Assembly: GCF_019320115.1 (NCBI RefSeq)
Contig: NC_089584.1
Location: forward strand, 59,020,852 to 59,084,851
Length of the DNA stretch: 64,000 bases
Origin: Miscanthus floridulus
Lineage: Eukaryota > Streptophyta > Magnoliopsida > Poales > Poaceae
Direction of reading: 5' to 3'
The position numbers and the translations under genes are program-made. Shown here in pieces: positions 57,831-64,000 of the stretch (positions within the stretch are counted from its first letter, which is position 1; every line of letters starts with the position of its first letter). The notes below the pieces were generated by a model. The model made no database searches. It worked only from the letters and a program-made list of their open reading frames with translations, and was not told where the DNA came from.

Positions 57831-58906
57831 AAGGTTTATCGGTGAGAGTCTTCCAATCCTTCATTGTTCTAATTTTTCCTATAGTCCAGAAAAGCCAAAA
57901 AAAATATAGTAGATTAGTTTTACCCGTGATCCTATAAACCCTTTGAGCCTTTGCTAGCACTGCTTAGTTAGGGCTTGTTGAGTCGTCGACTACATCGGTT
58001 GTGTCAAGTTGCTGGTCTTAGTTTTTGTCCTTTAGAGTTTCAAGTTCTTGTCACGTTCTAGTCACAGCCGTGTGCTAACATATAAACCTTCTGTTGGCTG
58101 AATCCGAATACATCTTTGTGTTCAAGACCGAGTTGGAATCTGAGTTTGAGACCGAATCCCACGTGGTGTTGAGTTCAAGTTGGAATCGGTTTTTAGTCCG
58201 AATTGACAGCTGCCTAGTTGCTATTGTGAGACCGAATCTGAGTACATCTTTGTGCAGCAGTAGTCCAACTCATACTCAAACTCTCCACGACCTACATATA
58301 TGTTTTGGCTCGATTTTTACTCTAGAGAGAGAGAGAGAGAGTCTTTTTTATCAGAATACCCCTGTCCTTCGAAAAAAGTTTGTGTGGTGTGTGACTCCTA
58401 TGAAGTCTTTTTGTTTATATAATCAGTTTTGAGAATCCCCAGAAAAAAAGAAAAAAAGAAAAAAAAAGCAGGAAAAAAGAAAAAAAGAAAAAAAGGGGCT
58501 AGTGTGTTGTGCTTCTCCGTTGTTTCCGGTGGTGTGTTGTGAACTCCTTTATGCCCAGGCTCGCGTCTCTAGCATGGTCTAGGCTAGGACCAGCACAGTA
58601 CCACCATTGAACGATTATTCAGCTTGCTTTTGTGACTAATGTGGTGCTAGTACTTCCTTGCTTCAGCCCACCTATAGCTCCACATATTTCGACTACAACT
58701 TGACAGGTGTTGTTGTTGCGGCACCGATACACTTCATTCCACGGTTGCAGACTTGTTAGTTGCCGTTCCCTCCTGTTGAGCAAGGTAAAAATTGGTAAGA
58801 GCTTTTGTAACAGGTTGAGAGTGATCGCCTTGCAGTAGCTACATCCTAATAGCTACAGGGCTTTTATTTCTTCACCTGTTTTCTTGTTTCCCTTGTCTTT
58901 TAAACC
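57831..58906 (+). other. Leader of the CRM-like element
   Basis: Untranslated stretch with a GA repeat (58323-58341) and an A/G-only tract (58439-58498, AAAAAAG-type units). I see no gene in it. Confidence 0.6.
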
Positions 58907-60052
58907 ATGTTAGGATCAGAGAATGTTAACAAGAGGCCACAATCTCCTCACACCAAGGGCATCATTCAACATTTTACAAGGCAAGTGCAGCTGCATATAG
59001 AAGGACTTGATCAAGATTTACAGGTGACCAATGACAAGATTGGACAATTGGAGGCCACCCAACTTGCCTCCACCACCAAGCTTATAGGATTGGAGGCATC
59101 TGTTGCCCGTATGGACAGAAGCCTTGCTGCTCTTCTGAAGCGTTTTGATGACTTCCACATGAAAGACAAAGACTAGCATAATGAAGACAACAAGGACAAA
59201 GAGCGACTCGAAGATAATTATGATGATGATTATACTGCTGATACTGAACATGATGCTCATGACACTCATGACCGGCGTCACCTACGCCATAATCATAGAG
59301 GTATGGGTGGTCACCGCTGATGTGAGGTACCCAATAATAATGATGCTTTCAGTAAGATAAAGTTTAAGATACCTCCTTTTGATGGTAAATATGATCCTGA
59401 TGCATACATTACTTGGGAAATTGCCGTTGCTCAAAAGTTTGCATGTCATGAATTTCCTGAGAATACACGTGTTAAGGCTGCTACTAGTGAGTTTACTGAT
59501 TTTGCTACTGTTTGGTGGATAGAACATGGCAAGAAAAATCCTAATAACATACCACGAACTTGGAATGCTTTGAAACAAATCATGAGGGCCAGATTTGTCC
59601 CTTCTTACTATGCACGTGATTTGTTAAATAAATTGCAACAACTGAGACAGGGTGCTAAAAGTGTAGAAGAATATTATCAAGAATTGCAAATGGGTATGTT
59701 GCGTTGTAATTTAGATGAGGATGAGGAACCTGCTATGGCAAGATTTTTGGGTGGGTTAAATCGTGAAATCCGGGACATCCTTGATTATAAAGAATATACT
59801 AACGTAACCCGTTTATTTCATCTTGCTTGTAAAGCTAAAAGGGAAGTGCAGGGGCGACGTGCCAGTGCCAAGAATAATATTTCTATAGGGAAAACTAATT
59901 CATGGCAGCCCCGCACGACTACTACTCCAACAACACGTGCTCCTATGCCAACATCCAGCGATAAACCCGTGCTACTTCTGCAAATTCAGTGGCAAAGACG
60001 ACCCAGAAGCCTGCTGCGAGTGCTTCACCCATGGCATCTATAGGTAGAACAA
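58907..60052 (+). pseudogene. CRM-like gag
   Basis: ATG 58907, MLGSENVNKRPQSPHTKG, then a helical segment (LQVTNDKIGQLEATQLAS). Stops at 59174 (TAG) and about 59318 (TGA at a likely CGA) interrupt it. The capsid region IKFKIPPFDGKYDPDAYITW, WWIEHGKKNPNNIPRTW, LNKLQQLRQGAKSVEEYYQE and FLGGLNREIRDILDYKEYTN is intact. A frame change near 59990 moves the knuckle CHRCKGYGHVMCDC into the pol frame. Confidence 0.85.
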
Positions 60053-63000
60053 GAGACATTCAGTGTCACCGGTGCAAGGGATATGGACATGTGATGTGTG
60101 ACTGTCCAAGCAAGTGTGTTATGGTCGTCAAAGATGATGGTGAGTATTCCTCTGCTAATGATTTTGATGAAGATACACTTGCTTTGCTTGCTGCTGACCA
60201 TGTAAGAAGTGAGGAACAACCAGAAGAGCAGATTGGAGCAGAGGATGTAGATCATTATGAGAGCCTCATTGTGCAGCGTGTGCTTAGCGCACAAATGGAG
60301 AAGGCAGAGCAAAATCAGTGGCATACACTGTTCCAAACAAAGTGTCTCATTAAAGAGCGTTCGTGCCGTTTGATAATTGATGGAGGTAGCTGCAACAACT
60401 TAGTTAGCAGCGATATGGTAGAGAAGCTTGCACTTACAACCAAACCGCACCCACATCCATATCACATTTAGTGGCTCAATAATAGTGGTAAGGTTAAAGT
60501 AACAAGATTGGTACAAATTCATTTTGCTATTGGATCATATCATGATGTTGTTGAGTGTGATGTTGTGCCTATGGAAGCTTGTCATATTCTGCTAGGTAGA
60601 CCATGGCAATTTGATACAGATTGTATGCATCATGGTAGATCAAATATGTATTCTCTCATACACCATGATAAGAAAATTGTTTTGCTTCCTATGTCTCCTG
60701 AAGCTATTGTGCGTGATGATGTTGCTAAAGCTAAGAAAACTAAATCTGAGATTGATAAAAATGTCAAATCTATTAGTAGTAACAAAGATGAGATAAGATT
60801 AAAAAGACATTGCTTGCTTGCTACTAAATCTAATATTAATGAATTGGTTGCTTCCACTTCTATTGCCTATGCTTTGGTATGCAAGGGTGCTTTGATTTCA
60901 ATTCATGATATGCAGCATTCTTTGCCCCCTGCTGTTGCTAATATTTTGCAGGAGTTTTCGGATGTTTTTCCAAGTGAGATACCAGCGGGGCTGCCACCAA
61001 TACGAGGGATTGAGCACCAAATTGATCTTATTCCTGGTGCATCTTTGCCAAACCATGCGCCATACATGACTAATCCGGAAGAAACGAAGGAAATTCAACG
61101 ACAAGTGCAAGAACTACTTGACAAAGGTTGTGTGCGTGAGTCCCTTAGTCATTGTGCTGTTCCTGTCATTTTAGTGCCTAAGAAAGATGGAACATGGCGT
61201 ATGTGTGTTGATTGTAGAGCTATTAATAATATCACCATTCGATATCGACACCCTATTCCACGATTGGATGATATGCTTAATGAACTGAGTGGTGCTAATG
61301 TGTTTTCCAAAGTTGATTTGCGAAGTGGGTACCACCAGATTCGTATGAAATTGGGAGATGAATGGAAAACTGCTTTCAAAACTAAATTTGGTTTATATGA
61401 GTGGTTAGTCATGCCTTTTGGGTTAACTAATGCACCTAGTACCTTCATGAGGTTAATGAATGAGGTTCTGTGTGCTTTCATTGGAAAATTTGTTGTAGTC
61501 TACTTTGATGATATATTGATTTACAACAAATCTATGGATGAACATCTTGATCACTTACATGCTGTTTTTAATGCTCTACGAGATGCCCGTTTATTTGGTA
61601 ACCTTGAGAAGTGCACCTTTTACACCGATCGAGTGTCTTTTCTTGGCTATGTTGTGACTCCATAGGGAATTGAGGTTGATCAAGCCAAGGTAGATGCTAT
61701 ACAGGGATGGCCTGTACCAAAGACTATCACACAAGTGTGGAGTTTCCTAGGACTTCCTGGTTTCTATCGCCGATTTGTGAAGGACTTCAGTACCATTGCT
61801 GCACCTTTGAATGAGCTTACAAAGAAGGGAGTGCCTTTTAGTTGGGGCAAAGTACAAGAGAACTCCTTCAATATGCTAAAAGATAAGTTGACACATGCAC
61901 CTCTCCTCCAACTTCCTGATTTTAATTAGACTTTTGAGCTTGAATGTGATGCTAGCAGAATTGGACTGGGTGGTGTTTTGTTACAAGAAGGCAAACCTGT
62001 TGTGTATTTTAGTGAAAAATTGAGCGGGCCTATTCTAAATTATTCCACATATGATATGGAATTGTATGCTCTTGTTCACACATTAGAAACATGGCAACAT
62101 TACTTGTGGCCCAAAGAGTTTGTTATTCATTCTTATCATGAGTCTTTGAAGCATATTCGTAGTTAAGGGAAATTGAACCATAGACATGCTAAGTGGGTTG
62201 AATTTATTGAATCTTTTTCTTATGTTATTAAGCACAAGAAAGGGAAAGAGAATATTATTGCTGATGCTTTGTCTAGGAGATATACCTTGCTGAATCAACT
62301 TGATTACAAAATCTTTGGATTAGAAACAATTAAGGACCAATACGCTAATGATGCTAATTTTAAAGATGTGTTGCTGCATTGTAAAGATGGGAAAGGTTGA
62401 AACAAATTCATCTTTAGTGATGGGTTTGTGTTTAGAGCTAACAAGCTATGCATTCCAGCTAGCTCCGTTCGTTTGTTGTTGCTGCAGGAAGCTTATGGAG
62501 GTGGCTTGATGGGGCATTTTGGAGCTAAGAAAACAGAGGACATACTTGTTGGTCATTTCTTTTGGCCAAAGATGAGAAGAGATGTGGAGAGGTTTGTTGC
62601 TCGTTGCACGATATGTCAAAAGGCTAAGTCACGGTTAAATCCACACAGTCTGTATTTTCCTCTACCTGTTCCTAGTGCCCCTTAGGAAGATATTTCTATG
62701 GATTTTGTGTTGGGTTTGCCAAGGACTAGGAAGGGACTTGATAGTGTGTTTGTGGTTGTTGATAGATTTTCTAAGATGGCACATTTCATACCCTATCATA
62801 AAACGGATGATGCTACTCATATTGCTGATTTGTTCTTTCGAGAAATTGTTCGTTTGCATGGTGTGCCCAACACAATTGTTTCTGATCGTGATGCTAAATT
62901 TCTTAGTCATTTTTGGAAGACTTTATGGGGAAAACTAGGGACTAAGCTTTTGTTTTCTACTACATGTCATCCCCAAACCGATGGTCAAACTGAAGTTGTC

Positions 63001-63798
63001 AATAGAACTTTGTCTACTATGTTAAGGGATGTTTTAAAGAAGAACATTAAGATGTGGGAAGATTATTTGCCTCATATTGAATTTGCTTATAATCATTCGC
63101 TGCATTCTACTACAAAGATGTGCCCATTTTAGATTATCTATGGTTTCTTGCCTCGTGCTCCTATTGATTTGATGCCTTTGCCATCTTCTGAAAAACTAAA
63201 TTTTGATGCTACTAAGCATGCTGAATTGATGTTAAAACTGCATGAAACAACTAAAGAAAACATAGAGCGTATGAATGCTAAATATAAGTTTGCTGGTGAT
63301 AAAGGTAGAAAGGAATTAATATTTGAACCTGGAGATTTAGTTTGGGTGCACTTGAGAAAGGATAGGTTTCCTGATTTTAGAAAGTCTAAATTGATGCCTA
63401 GGGCTGATGGACCATTTAAAGTGTTAGAGAAAATTAATGATAATGCATATAAACTCGATCTACCTATAGAATTTGGGGTTAGTCCCACATTTAACAATGA
63501 AGATTTGAAGCCATATTTGAGAGAAGAAGACGAGCTTGAGTCGAGGACGCCTCAAATGCAAGAAGGGGAGGATGATGAGGACATCAACACCAACGATACA
63601 TCAATGTCGACACGAGTACCAGTTTCTGGTCCTATTACTCACACCCATGCTCATCACATTAATCATCAAGTAAGTTCACTCTTGAGTTCCTGTCCATCAT
63701 ATTTAGACCATGGAGATGCGTGCACTCTTGTTTTGGTTAGGAACCAGGGAGAGGACCGAAAGGGACAAGGATTCGCGGAGGCTGAATTCGGACTCTAG
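59989..63798 (+). pseudogene. CRM-like pol with seven internal stops
   Basis: One phase throughout. The zinc knuckle (about 60061) comes first, then protease LIIDGGSCNNLVS (about 60375). RT follows with DGTWRMCVDCRAINN, LRSGYHQIRM and VVYFDDILIY. RNase H ([14 protein letters not shown]), integrase HHCC (GHFGAKKT...CTICQKAK) and integrase core ([32 protein letters not shown]) come next. The C-terminal GVSPTFNNEDLKPYL and the last about 75 codons lie inside the 3' LTR. Stops are at 60469, 61663, 61927, 62164, 62398, 62683 and 63130. Most can be explained as CAG/CAA to TAG/TAA or TGG to TGA/TAG. Catalytic residues are otherwise intact. Confidence 0.9.
63561..63572 (+). promoter_or_regulatory. 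Polypurine tract inside the pol frame
   Basis: AGAAGGGGAGGA immediately before the 3' LTR at 63573. It also encodes part of QEGED in pol. Confidence 0.7.
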
Positions 63799-64000
63799 GA
63801 CAGCTCCAACTTGTGATGGTCACCACGGTCGCATACAGACTCGGATTGGGGTGTTCAAGTACTTCATGGAATCCTTATGAAGTCTATTTTCATATGGATC
63901 TGGAATCAAGTCCATATCTGTTTTGAGGCGGCCGCAATGACTGAATTACGACTGAGAGCTTGTCTATCCAAAGGTCCTGCGTCACCTTAGTTTGGTCCAA
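63573..64000 (+). repeat. 3' LTR of the CRM-like element, partial
   Basis: Collinear with 56899-57326 of the 5' LTR, with scattered transitions. It continues past the window edge. Confidence 0.85.

Larger units (their letters stand above)
56899..64000 (+). mobile_element. CRM-like Ty3/gypsy element, plus strand (3' end outside)
   Basis: 5' LTR 56899-57815, primer site, leader, gag, pol and the first 428 bp of the 3' LTR (from 63573). The left target bases are ATTGG (56894-56898). All coding domains are in order and nearly full length. Pol is one frame broken by seven stops, and gag is joined to it by a single frame change, so this is probably a relatively young but methylation-mutated copy. 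Confidence 0.85.

Overview
The window looks like repeat-dense nuclear DNA of a grass, most likely from a pericentromeric or heterochromatic block. I see no intact host gene. Nearly everything is LTR retrotransposon: Athila-like, CRM-like and Tat-like Ty3/gypsy elements plus one Copia-like gag. They are nested in each other and carry many nonsense codons of the C-to-T type. The placement in grasses rests on recognising these element families; I cannot name the species.

Layout. 1-5501: a minus-strand gag-only Copia-like element (gag 3905 to 1908, tRNA-Met-type primer site, LTR 3974-5501). 5502-6639: unassigned, with a Stowaway-like MITE end. 6640-22527: the remains of one minus-strand host gene of the grass F-box/MYND-finger type. 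It is split by a 3.29 kb solo LTR (6771-10058) and by an Athila-like insert with one LTR and a truncated gag. Its promoter, 5' half and that insert are tandemly repeated, giving two nearly full units, one shortened unit and one truncated unit. The same GCCAC target duplication flanks the insert in each. 22528-23342 and 35399-36526 are the two halves of an unassigned target. Between them lies a minus-strand Athila-like element (23348-35398) with a Tat-like non-autonomous element (30299-34101) in its 5' LTR. That inner element carries about 1.7 kb of 44-bp minisatellite.

36532 to the right edge is a four-level stack. A plus-strand Athila-like element (from 36532; gag and protease only) holds a minus-strand CRM-like element (38207-45321, TSD AAGCT) in its leader. 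A minus-strand Athila-like element (48616-54589, with RNase H and integrase) sits in its 3' ORF. That one is interrupted by a Tat-like 3' LTR with an antisense plant-mobile-domain ORF (54590-56898), itself interrupted by a plus-strand CRM-like element (56899 to beyond 64000).

How the parts relate. None of the elements looks autonomous as it stands. Recurrent designs appear: a TATA box and second ORF downstream of gag/pol in three Athila-like elements; a second primer-site-like motif inside three Athila-like LTRs; and polyprotein reading frames that run into the LTR in both CRM-like elements. The most unusual locus is the tandemly amplified fusion of host F-box 5' half and retroelement, in which two copies keep an open 103-codon F-box reading frame ending just inside the LTR.
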